From: an uncultured marine group I thaumarchaeote
Lineage (GTDB): Archaea; Thermoproteota; Nitrososphaeria; Nitrososphaerales; Nitrosopumilaceae
Assembly (NCBI GenBank): GCA_902578515.1
Contig: CACHDH010000003.1
Location: 1-38,497 of the forward strand
Length of the DNA: 38,497 nt
Direction of reading: 5' to 3'
The notes below the pieces were generated by a model. It was given only the letters and a program-made list of their open reading frames with translations. It was not told the DNA's origin and ran no database searches. Numbering within the stretch: the stretch's first letter is position 1; each line of letters starts with the position of its first letter. Positions 16,556 through 26,800 of this stretch are shown in pieces. The position numbers were made by a program, and so were the translations under genes.

Positions 16556-16996
16556 ATGAGTAATTTACGCGATAGTGTTGAACGCTGGTTAGTTCAAGAT
16601 GGATATTCAATTACTGAAACTAAAACTGAAGATAATTTCAAAATTATAGTAAAAAATATTGATGCGTTCAGTAATGATTTAGAAATTTTTGAGCCAAAGC
16701 AGCAGGCCGGTGTACTAGTAATTGGTGTAAAGATTCCGCTGAAAGGCAAGCAGATGATGAGATATAATCAATTGAATGAAAAGGAAAAGACAAATTTCGA
16801 GAAAAAAATGACAGATTTTTGTCAATCAATACAGGCGATTAACAAGTTTTTTGATGAAGATGGGATGAAAAAGGTGGGAGTTTACATTGTATTGGATAAA
16901 AAAGAGCAGCTAAACCAACCAAGCTTTATTGCAACACTGCCAAAAATTATAGAAATAAGCGAAAAAACCGCCCAATTTCTCTTCAAGTCATTTTAA
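16556..16996 (+). CDS. Small conserved archaeal protein, DUF2299-like
   Basis: Begins 2 nt after valS. The 146-aa product starts with LRDSVERWLVQDGYSI and has alternating beta strands and helices (NDLEIFEPKQQAGVLVIGVKIPL, KKVGVYIVLDKKEQL), resembling the archaeal DUF2299 family in my memory; I give that name with moderate confidence. It is soluble, with no catalytic motif visible. It is noticeably more AT-rich than valS, so the compositional border between core and accessory DNA falls at or near its start. Confidence 0.65.
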   Translation: MSNLRDSVERWLVQDGYSITETKTEDNFKIIVKNIDAFSNDLEIFEPKQQAGVLVIGVKIPLKGKQMMRYNQLNEKEKTNFEKKMTDFCQSIQAINKFFDEDGMKKVGVYIVLDKKEQLNQPSFIATLPKIIEISEKTAQFLFKSF

Positions 16997-17007
16997 TTGA
17001 TGAAAAA

Positions 17008-17145
17008 ATGAAGTTTGAGGGTTTTACCCCTGGCAGTCTTGAGGATATTATGGATAAAAAACGCAAGGAATCGTTTACTTATCATGATCCTCGTAATCCT
17101 AGCTACACGTACAGTTCCGAATATTTTGAAGAAAACAGTGGTTAA
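17008..17145 (+). CDS. Possible 45-aa small protein
   Basis: Read by hand; below the ORF-track size. The product begins MKFEGFTPGSLEDIMDKKRKESF and is rich in Tyr, Ser and Asn towards the end. Codon choice looks like that of the neighbours and the spacing from the upstream stop is only 11 nt. No motif is recognised. Its stop codon lies inside a 15-bp palindrome. Confidence 0.4.
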   Translation: MKFEGFTPGSLEDIMDKKRKESFTYHDPRNPSYTYSSEYFEENSG

Positions 17146-17156
17146 GTATTACTTAA
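17142..17156. repeat. 15-bp perfect palindrome
   Basis: TTAAGTA-T-TACTTAA is a perfect inverted repeat with a single central base. It lies about 60 nt before the start of the next gene pair and could be an operator; it is AT-rich, so chance is possible. Confidence 0.4.
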
Positions 17157-17218
17157 TTCACTACTACTAATATTAATTCCTGCTTAATACTCATATACGA
17201 TGCAAACTAACCATATTT

Positions 17219-17428
17219 ATGAAAAATAATTGGAAACAAATTTTCGAAGGGGAGTATCTTGACATTTGGCAAACCCCTAAGGGCAAAGATGGAAAGAGTG
17301 ACTTTGTTTTGGCCGTTGGTGGCACACACTTGTTCCTGAATGCTAACACTGTGTTTCCCGAGCTAAAGATTGCTACGGACACAGTAAGTCGTGAAGTGTT
17401 AAAACCAAACGAGGCGTGCTACCAATGA
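17219..17428 (+). CDS. Hypothetical protein (69 aa), first of a coupled pair
   Basis: Small soluble protein (NNWKQIFEGEYLDIWQTPKGKDGKSDFVLAVGGTHLFLNANTV). A run of predicted short strands ends in LKIATDTVSREVLKPNE. No family is recognised. A TATA-like CATATTTATG immediately precedes the ATG. Its TGA overlaps the ATG of the next gene as ATGA, indicating translational coupling. The pair is immediately upstream of the DISARM-associated helicase but separated by a hairpin, so shared function is only a guess. Confidence 0.6.
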   Translation: MKNNWKQIFEGEYLDIWQTPKGKDGKSDFVLAVGGTHLFLNANTVFPELKIATDTVSREVLKPNEACYQ

Positions 17429-18000
17429 GCAAGGCATTACAAGTCTACGATAAACTTGAAAAAAAGGTAGTGGACATACCAGAGGACGAAGTTGAATCAG
17501 TACAGAATTCGAGGCGAATTTATTTTGCTATTCAAAAGAAGGTCTTCGAGCCAAGCACAGTAGGAACTGTCGCCAACATTTCAGTCCGGAGCTTTATCAC
17601 TGGACTCTTGCGGTATGGAATAACAGAAGTTGAGAGTGGTTTGAAACAAAAACCAGAACTCGATGAGCAATGGCAAAGGATTTGGGAATCCGTAGGACAT
17701 AAGATCGCTGACATAGCAGCAGAAGCAGCAGATGCAGAAGACGACAGGATTGCCATAGCGAAATTCAAAAAACCGTACAAGCAGCTTAGTGACGCAGAAA
17801 AGGAAACTCTGGAAGAGGACTTGGATGATCGATACACACTGGATGCAATAACATATTGTTTCATATGGCAAGCATTAAACACATGGACTCCAAAATTCTG
17901 GAGACTCAATGATGTTGCAGCCAAGATAGCGGAAGTAGAGCGAGTTGAGGTGGAAAAAGAGAAAGCCAAGGCTGAAAAAAGAGTACCCTTAGGAAACTAG
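17425..18000 (+). CDS. Hypothetical mainly helical protein (191 aa)
   Basis: I start it at the ATG at 17425 (MSKALQVYDKLEKK), which overlaps the upstream stop as ATGA, rather than at the TTG chosen in the ORF track. The product is largely helical and acidic in the middle (IAAEAADAEDD, LSDAEKETLEEDLDDRY), with a Trp-rich patch (FIWQALNTWTPKFWRLND) and a charged coiled-coil end. No catalytic or metal motif is visible. Family not recognised. The minus-strand ORFs here are shadows. Confidence 0.65.
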   Translation: MSKALQVYDKLEKKVVDIPEDEVESVQNSRRIYFAIQKKVFEPSTVGTVANISVRSFITGLLRYGITEVESGLKQKPELDEQWQRIWESVGHKIADIAAEAADAEDDRIAIAKFKKPYKQLSDAEKETLEEDLDDRYTLDAITYCFIWQALNTWTPKFWRLNDVAAKIAEVERVEVEKEKAKAEKRVPLGN

Positions 18001-18001
18001 G

Positions 18002-18034
18002 GCCTCAATTTTTTCTTTGATATTATATTGAGGC
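18002..18034 (+). terminator. 8-bp inverted repeat, possible terminator
   Basis: GCCTCAAT and ATTGAGGC pair perfectly around a 17-nt T-rich loop, right after the stop codon at 18000 and before the helicase promoter. In archaea the T-rich run itself may matter more than the stem. Confidence 0.4.
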
Positions 18035-18050
18035 TGTACAGCGATCAAAC

Positions 18051-18058
18051 TTATACAT
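18051..18058 (+). promoter_or_regulatory. Probable TATA box of the helicase gene
   Basis: TTATACAT lies about 33 nt ahead of the ATG at 18087 and downstream of the hairpin, so the helicase appears to have its own promoter. Confidence 0.4.
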
Positions 18059-18086
18059 CATAAGCCGATCCAATATTCTTACAGAT

Positions 18087-21000
18087 ATGAGTCTAAGTGG
18101 GCAATTTGGGGATAAAGAAAAAAAAAGTGATAAGCAAGTTATCATTGAGAAATTCCATAAATTATTTCCTCTAGAGCATATTAAGATAATATTAACTGAA
18201 TTTGATGCTGATTTTTATAACCAAATCAAACAACTAGATGAAAAAAATCCAGGAAAATTAGATCATAAAAAATATGTAAATTTTCTATATGAGGTTGTAG
18301 GGAGTAATTTTTTAGTTAACTCAAATATTGGTAAACAAGAAAAAAGTGCGCCAATTGGTAACCGTGAATGGTTTTTAGGTGCTTTGATAATTAGAGAAAT
18401 GAAACAGAACAAATACTTACTAGATAATGTGATTGACATCTTTAAGAAAAAGCAATGGAAACCACAAGAAGTAGGGAAATGTAAGCACTGTAAAAAATCC
18501 TGGAATATTGATAAAAAAGAGTATAGATTAAAGTTTTCTAAAAAAAATATAATCAAATGTATAGATGTAGATTGCTATACACAACAACTTCATGATGCGG
18601 GATTAACTGATTATAATGGATCGGATAATGAGCAAAAAAAGAAATGGAAAAAAAAATTAGTAAAATTTTTTGGTCTTTTAACACCAAGCCATAGATATGA
18701 CTATGAAGAAATCGCTATCTGTTTAGGCCTTCCAGCTAGTTGTGCTGCAGCGATGCCAGGTTCTCAAAGACCAGAAAAAGTCACTGTACGTCCCATAGAA
18801 AATCTTAATCCACTATATGATTTTCAAAATGAAATTAGTGGAAAAATAAAAGAAATGTTACAAGTATATAATCCTGATAAAGCCAAAGCAATTGTAGCGC
18901 TTCCAACAGGGTCTGGAAAAACTAGATTGGTTGTTGAAACTATAGCAGATTGGATAAATTTAGGTAGACCAGGAAAGGATCAAAACAAGAGATTTATTCT
19001 GTGGGTTGTCGAAAGGCAGGAATTGTGTTGGCAAGCTTATAATGAATTTCAAAATGTGTTTACAAATAAAGGTAAGTCGTCTTCACCACTGGAATTATAT
19101 CCTTACTGGGGAACCGCGGGAAAAAATATGCGAGATATACTTGACAATTCAGAAGGCGATGTAGTAATAGTAGCTAGTAAAGATTCCCTTGATAAAAAAG
19201 CAATTAATGAAAATAGAGCTACCATAAAGGAACTAGGAAAGCGATGTTCCATTGTGATATTGGATGAAGCTCATAGAGCAACGGCACCAGGCTACATAAG
19301 ACTTCTAAATGCTCTGGGATTTAGAAAGAATCAGCAACACCCAGAACAAACCATTTTGTTAGGATTAACAGCTACACCATTTAGAGGTAAAAAAACAAGT
19401 GATCTAGAACAAAGATTTGGGAATCGAATTTTATGGCCAACACTTGCTGGCGAAGCAGGTTCAAATCAAAAACCGATACCAATACTTGAAGTGCAAGAAG
19501 AGGCAGTGGAAAATCAAATTGTGAGAATATATGGAGAAAGATCATTTGATAAGGATGGTACTATAGCGGAATATTACTGGAAAATACTGCGAATTCCAGA
19601 AGAAATGCAGGAGGCGGCAGATGATCATTTAATTTCCTTTGTGGATCAATTTGGTAATCAAGAATTATCCACAGAATTTAAGGAATTATACAAAAGAGCT
19701 GGAGAAAGTTCAAATTTTATTCTTGATTCAGAAACTTCGAAATATGAAAAACTAAAAAAGGAAAAAAATATTGAATTTAAATTTCCTGAACCAGGATTCT
19801 ATCTTATTGCTTTAGAGGTATCAGATGATGAAGGTATACGAAGCCAACTCCCGATATCTCATTACATTAGAATATTAGAAACTCCAGTAGAAAATTCTGG
19901 TAATAATCCTCAACAAATGCAGAAATTATACAGAAGATTAATGGAAAAAAGAATTCTATCTAAGGTTCAACATAGAATTCTAGGATATACAGGCAGAGAA
20001 TATGAAGACGCTATCATTTCTGAGACTGAATATGAAGATCTTACTGAGGATAATATTCGTGTAATAGGCGAAGATCCTGATAGAAACAATATGATTATAG
20101 AAGAATTAAGAAATTTGGTAATAGAAGATAAGAAAAAATCTATTTTATTTTTTGGCTGTTCAATTGCACATTCTAGAGCAATTGCAATTACATTGAATTC
20201 ACTTTATAGTGATGAGGGAATTGTGGCAGAACATGTCTCTGGTGAAACAAGTTCTAAAAGAAGAAATGAGATAGTTAATAAATTCAAGGAACAAAAAATC
20301 AATGTCTTATGTAATTATGGACTTTTTACTACGGGGTTTGATGTTCCCAAGATTGATTGTATCTTTATAGGAAGACCAACTTACAGTTTACTTTTGTATA
20401 CACAGATGATTGGACGTGGACTTAGAGGCCCAAAAAATAAGGGTACTCCTGATTGTTTAGTTATTGATACTGATGATCAAATTCAATATTACAAAGTGGT
20501 AAAAGACACTGACATTGATGATTTAGATGGTGAAGAATTAATTTCTCCTGACAATGAAAAACTAGATCAAGCATGGCGAATTTTTGACGAATTGTGGGAT
20601 ACAGATGAAAAAAAATATTGGTATGACGAAAAATTCCATCATACACCACCGCCACCAGATTCTATCAAAATTAAAAAAGTCAATTTACAAAAAAGTATTA
20701 CATCCTCAAAAAACGTATGGAAATGTAAAACATGTCATGTAAAAGGAAGTACAAAAAACAAAACTGATAGAAGCTTTACAAGTAGAATATTTGGTACTAA
20801 TTCAAAAAATATAACTAATGACAACCCAGATGGATTCAATCATAAATGTCTTAATTGCAGAGAGAAGGAACAAAGAGATATGGCTGAAGGTTTACGTTAT
20901 ATCAATATACTACAAAAAGATGGTACATTACTTTCGCATCAAATAAATCGATTGGGTGAATTCTTTGAAAAATTTCCTGAACAAATTAAAAAATGGTCAA

Positions 21001-21125
21001 AAGCTTTCGAATATGTATCAAAAAAATTAGAAGAAAAAAGAAGGAAACAACGTGAAGATGCTAAAAAACAAGATGCTAACGACGCTTCGTTTACATTTTA
21101 TGATCCAGAAAATAAAGATGACTAA
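18087..21125 (+). CDS. SF2 DEAH-box helicase with zinc modules, DISARM-associated
   Basis: A 1012-aa ResIII-type SF2 ATPase. Order of parts: an N-terminal domain with CKHCKKSW (about 131) and a later CIDVDC pair; Walker A LPTGSGKT (about 272); DEAH (about 391) and LTATPFRG; an insertion at about 515-600 whose FKFPEPGFYLIALEVSDDEG looks like an Ig/PKD-type strand set; helicase C with TTGFDVP and QMIGRGLRG (about 776); and a C-terminal zinc ribbon with CKTCH and CLNCREK. It is convergent with drmC, 2 nt between the stops. It is not the SNF2-type DrmD of classical DISARM but may take that place. Confidence 0.8.
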   Translation: MSLSGQFGDKEKKSDKQVIIEKFHKLFPLEHIKIILTEFDADFYNQIKQLDEKNPGKLDHKKYVNFLYEVVGSNFLVNSNIGKQEKSAPIGNREWFLGALIIREMKQNKYLLDNVIDIFKKKQWKPQEVGKCKHCKKSWNIDKKEYRLKFSKKNIIKCIDVDCYTQQLHDAGLTDYNGSDNEQKKKWKKKLVKFFGLLTPSHRYDYEEIAICLGLPASCAAAMPGSQRPEKVTVRPIENLNPLYDFQNEISGKIKEMLQVYNPDKAKAIVALPTGSGKTRLVVETIADWINLGRPGKDQNKRFILWVVERQELCWQAYNEFQNVFTNKGKSSSPLELYPYWGTAGKNMRDILDNSEGDVVIVASKDSLDKKAINENRATIKELGKRCSIVILDEAHRATAPGYIRLLNALGFRKNQQHPEQTILLGLTATPFRGKKTSDLEQRFGNRILWPTLAGEAGSNQKPIPILEVQEEAVENQIVRIYGERSFDKDGTIAEYYWKILRIPEEMQEAADDHLISFVDQFGNQELSTEFKELYKRAGESSNFILDSETSKYEKLKKEKNIEFKFPEPGFYLIALEVSDDEGIRSQLPISHYIRILETPVENSGNNPQQMQKLYRRLMEKRILSKVQHRILGYTGREYEDAIISETEYEDLTEDNIRVIGEDPDRNNMIIEELRNLVIEDKKKSILFFGCSIAHSRAIAITLNSLYSDEGIVAEHVSGETSSKRRNEIVNKFKEQKINVLCNYGLFTTGFDVPKIDCIFIGRPTYSLLLYTQMIGRGLRGPKNKGTPDCLVIDTDDQIQYYKVVKDTDIDDLDGEELISPDNEKLDQAWRIFDELWDTDEKKYWYDEKFHHTPPPPDSIKIKKVNLQKSITSSKNVWKCKTCHVKGSTKNKTDRSFTSRIFGTNSKNITNDNPDGFNHKCLNCREKEQRDMAEGLRYINILQKDGTLLSHQINRLGEFFEKFPEQIKKWSKAFEYVSKKLEEKRRKQREDAKKQDANDASFTFYDPENKDD

Positions 21126-21127
21126 AT

Positions 21128-21895
21128 TTACACATATATGATATATTTTTGTTCGATTAATCTATCAATTATTTCATCAACGTCTTTTGCAATACTTCCT
21201 TTGTATTTGATACCCAACTCAAGATTTCGTTCTAGAGCACGACCAGTCAGATTTGCTGATGTTATCAAAATTTGATTAGAATCAACAACCCATGCTTTTG
21301 CATGAATTTTACCATTATACGTGTAAATTCTTGGAAATGCTATGATGTTTTTCCAATATTGCATAAAGTATTCTTTTATTGTCAATTTCTTCTTTTTCCC
21401 AACCCTTTTCTTTTTGTCTGCCTCATTAAAGATAATTCTAATTTTTACATTACGTTTTTTTGCTGCCGACATTAAAGATTCTATAATCTCTTCCACATTT
21501 TCTTCATCCCACAACCAATAACCAATTATTGTAATGGTTTTTTTCGCAGAGTTTACCATTTCGTGTATTACAGGTGCTGTATTGTCAGCCATTTCGTTAA
21601 AAATAGGGCCAGACCATACTAATCTAACATTTTTGGAAAACTTGTGTTGTTCTCGTTCAAGTTCTTTTAGCAATTCTAAATTCATTAAAAATGCTTCTAC
21701 ATCAGAAACCTTCTCGAGTATTTTCTTTACATAAGCAAATTCCTCTGATGTTAGCTTTAGTTTTGATTTAATTGTAAAAATATCATTTGGTTTTAAAATT
21801 TTCTTTTTTTCTAAGAGTAACTTTAAAGAATGTAATTTTTTGTCTGGGATATGTGTTAAAATATTTTCCAGATCAATTCTAGTTATTTTTTTCAA
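21128..21895 (-). CDS. drmC: DISARM phospholipase D-like protein DrmC
   Basis: A 255-aa PLD-superfamily protein with one HKD motif: KIHAKAWVVDSNQILITSANLTG (about residues 195-217), followed by NLELGIKYKG. The N-terminal half is a helical domain. Family members act as nucleases or as non-catalytic partners; in characterised DISARM drmC is dispensable in some systems. It begins 2 nt after drmB and ends the operon. The single HKD implies dimerisation to form the active site. A standalone PLD nuclease is the alternative, but linkage to drmAB decides the name. Confidence 0.82.
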   Translation of the reverse strand: MKKITRIDLENILTHIPDKKLHSLKLLLEKKKILKPNDIFTIKSKLKLTSEEFAYVKKILEKVSDVEAFLMNLELLKELEREQHKFSKNVRLVWSGPIFNEMADNTAPVIHEMVNSAKKTITIIGYWLWDEENVEEIIESLMSAAKKRNVKIRIIFNEADKKKRVGKKKKLTIKEYFMQYWKNIIAFPRIYTYNGKIHAKAWVVDSNQILITSANLTGRALERNLELGIKYKGSIAKDVDEIIDRLIEQKYIIYV

Positions 21896-21897
21896 CT

Positions 21898-23823
21898 TTA
21901 CTCAGAAACTATTTTTTTAAAAAATCCACATTCTATGTTATTAATAGTCCATCTATCAAGTAAATTATTAAAATTTTCACAACTTGTTTCTGGTAATAAG
22001 GTGCAAGAATAACAACTAGAACCACCCATATTACTAGTTATGATTCCTGCCTTCTTAATTTTCTCTGGATTATTTTCAAAACACATAGGATCACGTGAAC
22101 ATCTGGTTGATTGTTTTATAGAATCTTTGAGTATCTTCAAAAATCGTTTTCCCTCACCAATTCTTACTAATCCACCCAAACTTCCTTGCGAAGAAACACT
22201 AGATGTATACAACATTACACCATTAGTGTTTTTTGAATGGTATATTCTCTCTTGTATATCCCCTTCATGGTATCCAGATCCCATTGAAAGTTGACGTACG
22301 AGTAAATGGGATAACGTATGTAACAAAACATAACGTGGATGAGAAAATGTATCTATAATATATTCACTTTTAGATCTTTTTTGTTTTTCCACTGATGTGA
22401 TATAGTTTTCACGCAAGCCCTCAAATCTTTCTTTTACTTTCTTTTGTTCTTCCCATTCTCTTAATTTTTTCTCGTTTAAACTAAAGAAAATTCCTTCTCC
22501 ATTGTTTTGTACTCCTGGTAACCATGTGATAGGAACAGTATTTCCAGTGGGATCTTTTCGTGAACCTGGAGATATTGGTCGAAACTTCTCATTTTTCTTC
22601 GAAAATTCCTCTGGTGCAAATGGATCTGGTGGTTTTCCCCTCGTAAATCCTCGCAAAACCTTGATTTCTGTAATTCGATTAAGTTTTTTCAAAAAGTCAA
22701 AATATTCTATAAGATCACCTTCCAGAGAAACTGGTTCAACATCAATTCTCGGATCATCAATACTCGGTTTAATCAATCTAGTTTTGATATTTTTAAGATC
22801 TGCAAATTCAACGTCAAGAACATTTTTTAAATCAGCTGTTTCATCGGGAATTTGTTCGTATCGTAATTCTAGTTCTTTTTTTATTTCATCAGCAGAAAAC
22901 TCTTCAAGAAGTTTTCCAAACACTGTAGGTTTTAATGAGTTGATTATTTCGTCAAAGCTTTGGCCATTTTCTCTTAATACTCTAACTGCAGTATCTGATT
23001 GCCCCTGTTTATCTTGTAATGCATCATGTACAGGATGAATCCAACTTGGAATTGATAATGCACTTGAGACAGATGGATAATAAATAGAAGATGCTCTTGT
23101 CTGAACGCCATACGGTGTTTCACTGCAATTTTTCTCCTGAGATTTTCCTGATTGTCCTAACCATGGTTGTTTAGCATAACAAGTATTGAATCCTAAATCA
23201 CGTCCTAATACTTTTTTATCTGTAGCTCCTGCGCAAGAAGCAATGGCATTACAATGTAAACACCTTACTTTGTAGTCACCCAAACCTGAACTCTTCCCTG
23301 ATGATCTGAAAGTTAATTTTTCGCTCTCTTTAGATTCCTTACAACCACCCTTATTTTTTTTATCATGTTTATGTGCCCATCTATTCCAAGGAAAATCATC
23401 TATGTGTCCATTATCACAAATTTGCACAAATCTTGCATGATAAAGATGCTGCTGCCCACTCTTTCCCCATGAACAAAATCTGCAGTAAAATCCACCGCCC
23501 TTATTTGTTGATTCTTTGGAATGCTTTTGTAGTCTGTTACATGCTGGATTGGGGCATACACCATATTGTGGAAATGAAATACATGGAACTGCAGCATCTC
23601 CTTTTATCGTCATTGGCATCTTAAAGAAAGTTACATGAAGAAGATTTTGTAAATATGGATGGTTGATCTCCTGGAAATATTTTTTATCATCTGTGTTTTC
23701 CTGCCATTTGTGTAATCCCATTAGCATTATTGCATCATGTTCCATGTTTATGATAGAACCTGGACCAAATGTTGTAATAATTTGACTTGGGCGTAATTTT
23801 CCTGGCTCAACCATTATCATCAC
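21898..23823 (-). CDS. drmB: DISARM protein DrmB (DUF1998)
   Basis: A 641-aa protein beginning LRPSQIITTFGPGSIINMEHDA, as DrmB does. A Cys-rich region with CPNPAC, YCRFC and CDNGHIDDFPWNRWAH fits the family's zinc-binding block. The C-terminal DUF1998 part carries CSRDPMCFENN and GGSSCYSCTLLPETSCENFNNLLDR. DrmB forms a complex with DrmA that loads on phage DNA ends and is opened by 5' overhangs. Its start overlaps drmA by 17 nt, so the two are tightly coupled. ORFs 22040..22294, 22502..23038 and 23373..23624 are shadows. Confidence 0.9.
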   Translation of the reverse strand: MMIMVEPGKLRPSQIITTFGPGSIINMEHDAIMLMGLHKWQENTDDKKYFQEINHPYLQNLLHVTFFKMPMTIKGDAAVPCISFPQYGVCPNPACNRLQKHSKESTNKGGGFYCRFCSWGKSGQQHLYHARFVQICDNGHIDDFPWNRWAHKHDKKNKGGCKESKESEKLTFRSSGKSSGLGDYKVRCLHCNAIASCAGATDKKVLGRDLGFNTCYAKQPWLGQSGKSQEKNCSETPYGVQTRASSIYYPSVSSALSIPSWIHPVHDALQDKQGQSDTAVRVLRENGQSFDEIINSLKPTVFGKLLEEFSADEIKKELELRYEQIPDETADLKNVLDVEFADLKNIKTRLIKPSIDDPRIDVEPVSLEGDLIEYFDFLKKLNRITEIKVLRGFTRGKPPDPFAPEEFSKKNEKFRPISPGSRKDPTGNTVPITWLPGVQNNGEGIFFSLNEKKLREWEEQKKVKERFEGLRENYITSVEKQKRSKSEYIIDTFSHPRYVLLHTLSHLLVRQLSMGSGYHEGDIQERIYHSKNTNGVMLYTSSVSSQGSLGGLVRIGEGKRFLKILKDSIKQSTRCSRDPMCFENNPEKIKKAGIITSNMGGSSCYSCTLLPETSCENFNNLLDRWTINNIECGFFKKIVSE

Positions 23824-26800
23824 CGCTTACGCCATAATCTTTGATATAGTATGTAGATACTTCTGATTCTGCTTCTCTTAATGACTCTGGTATAACAAAT
23901 CCCTGCGGATTATAATCTCTAGAACTGTTAAGTAGATAAACTTCATCTTTGGGTGCATCACGTCGTTGATACATTGGTCGTCTGTATTTCAATTTGATTG
24001 TTCCATTATGATGTTTAGTTGATAAGCTATCCCATCTGTTTACAAAACTATCTAGCTGTTTCTCTGTTTCTTGTTTTTCTGATGGATCCAAAAGTTCTAC
24101 TCTTGCTAAAATTTTTGCCTTAATATCATCAACAAGTTTAGAAACATCAGGATCTTTACGATGAAACCGTTCTGGATTCTTAGCGAGAAGGCAACTTTCT
24201 AGTCTTATCAATGCGACAAATACTCCAAATAGTCCTCGATCTCTTGCTCTTGCTGAGAATGGAGTAAGTGTTCCTGGTTCAACTTCTTTATGAAACGTTG
24301 TATGGAAGTGTAAGAAATTTTCAAAATATGATAAATCTCTTGATTTGGTATAAGTGTAGTTAGTAACCACAAGACCAGGGTACTTTCTGCCAACTCTTCC
24401 TGTAGCTTGAATATATTCAGATGTAGAACCTGGTTGCCCATTAACTAAAAGTACAGATAATCTATCGATATCCACTCCCACTGATAACATGTTAGTACAT
24501 AGTAAAGCATCTATCGCTTCATTCTTACTGTCTAATTTTTTTCCAACTGCTTCCAAAGTTTTTGGAACATCGAAATGACTAATTCTGCCAGTAAGTTCCT
24601 TTACTGTAAGATTTGTATCTTGTTTTGGTTTTGTTTTTTCATATGTATTGATAATAGTTTTAATAAAATCAGGTATAGAGTCATCATACATTCGTACGGA
24701 AGCGCCCAAATTTTTGATAGTGTTATAATATTCAACTAAAGTATAGTAGGGATCAAGATCATCATCGGAAAACGAATAATCTTTACCTTCAAAATTATAT
24801 TTTGATTTCATTTCTCTAATTTGTCTGATTTTTCTTAATACGGTGGCAGCTATTCTTGCATCAATAGTATAACCACCAACAGAAGTAGCACAAATTCCTG
24901 CGTAAATTTTTCCTGGGTTCTTAGGACTCACAGGTAAAATTTCTGCAAAGAATGAATCTCCGAATCTGTATCCTTGTGATGGAAAAATCTTTGTTTCATT
25001 CTTGGCAAACAAGTGACTAATTTGATCAGCTGATTTTTTTGTTGTAGCTGTTGATGCAATTATTTTTGGTCCAATACCATCTTGCTCACATAGTGCAGAG
25101 ATTGCAGTCTCATATAATCCAGTTAAAGTTCCCAGTGGGCCAGAAATAAGATGTAATTCATCTTGTATGATCAAATCTGATTTATCTATTCCTTGTGGGA
25201 GGGGGATTGTTTCAAATGGTGATCTTGTTCCATCCTTCCAACCAACTGCATTATGATTACAACCTCTCGCGTTTCCAGGTCTAAATGCATCCTGTGCACA
25301 GTATTGGTTAACGTTACCAAATAATGATGAATATCTGTAATTCCAAGAAATTTGTGCAAATTTATCTACGGTAGAAATCAGCAATGAGGGGCAAAAATTT
25401 CTTATGTCATCATCAATGAAAATGACCGGTAGATATCTATCATTATCACCAGGTTTACCGAAGAAACAATCCTTATGACACTTTATTCTAATTCGTTTAG
25501 GTCTAAAGTCTTCTGGATTAGTCTCAGATGGTTTTTGCTCCTCAAATTTGTAATTATGAGCGTCCAGTTTTCTACCACAAGAAGGGCAGCTCAAAAGTAT
25601 TACAGGATTTTCTGATTCGTATACTGTACCTTTTCGCATCCATTCAATTCTCTCTGCCGCTGCAGCAAAATCATTAGGAGTGGTAGCTCTTCCTACCCAT
25701 AAACCAACAAAAAATGGCGAATTGCCAAACTTTTTGCGGTTTTCTTTCTTCCTCAGTCGAATACGTTCACATGCACACATTAATGCTGACGCACGTTGGA
25801 ATTGTTGTAAAGTAAGTAATCTGTATGTATAACGCATAATTACTGTGATCCCATATCGGGCAAATTCTTCTTCAAATGTTTTAGCGTCTTTTTTTAGTAA
25901 ACGACGCAATGCCATCGTAAATGCAATAATGCCAAAATAAGCTTCAGTTTTTCCACCACCAGTAGGAAACCACAATAAATCAACCGTCTTTCTATCCAAT
26001 GACTTTGGGTTGTAAATTGATTCGATGTTTAGTAGAATGAATGCTAATTGAAAAAGTCGCCAAGATGGTCTATCTTTAGGATTATCAGTCTCAGGTTCAT
26101 CTCTTAGAACTTTACCGCCACGTTCCCGATTTTCTTGTGCCCATTGACTGTAAATTCTTTGTAAATACATTGCTTCATTTGCAAAGCGAAATGCTTCTGC
26201 AGCATCAGCGTTCTCAGAAATTATTTGAATTCCATTACTAATTCTTTGTTTTGCGTCTAGACAATTATCAATTTGATGTTGTGGAATATCAAAATCATCA
26301 ACAAAAATTGGATCTACATTTTTTTTATCTTTTGTTAAGTCATTAATCCAATCAGAATACTTTTCCACAAGCGGTTCAAGGATCTCTTTATACTTACTAG
26401 AATCTTGGACTTCGTATAAAATCCTCATATCCAATAATTTTTTAATTTCTTCTGTTGGTTCCCTAGGCTTTATTTCTGGCACAGTGTAAGTTGGGAAGAA
26501 TGTAGTTCTAACCCATGATCTTTTGTTATCTTTATCATCTTGATCCCAATCCACAGAACAATTATGACCCTGTGCAAAATTATGTTCATCTTTAAACAAA
26601 AATGTGGTGATTCTATCTTCTGGATCATCAGGGAGACTATCTTTTTCAATTTTAGTAAAGTTAAGAAAGATCTTTTCTGAATTTGGAGATGACAACTCCA
26701 TTTCTGGATGAAAAATACAATCGAAATCCTGAGTAAATTCCCCTTCTACAGTTTCTTTTTCATTTGTGAGAAATATACTAAGTGATGTTTTATCATCCAG

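Noticed and set aside
2104-17200. tRNA-Cys or tRNA-Thr 3'-end duplications as attachment sites
   Set aside because: I looked for repeats of the T-arm and acceptor ends near the accessory borders and found none. The borders are inferred from gene content only.
22502-23038. 178-aa plus-strand ORF inside drmB
   Set aside because: Fully antisense to drmB, which has clear family motifs. The sequence is Ser/Phe-rich low-quality protein typical of a shadow frame.
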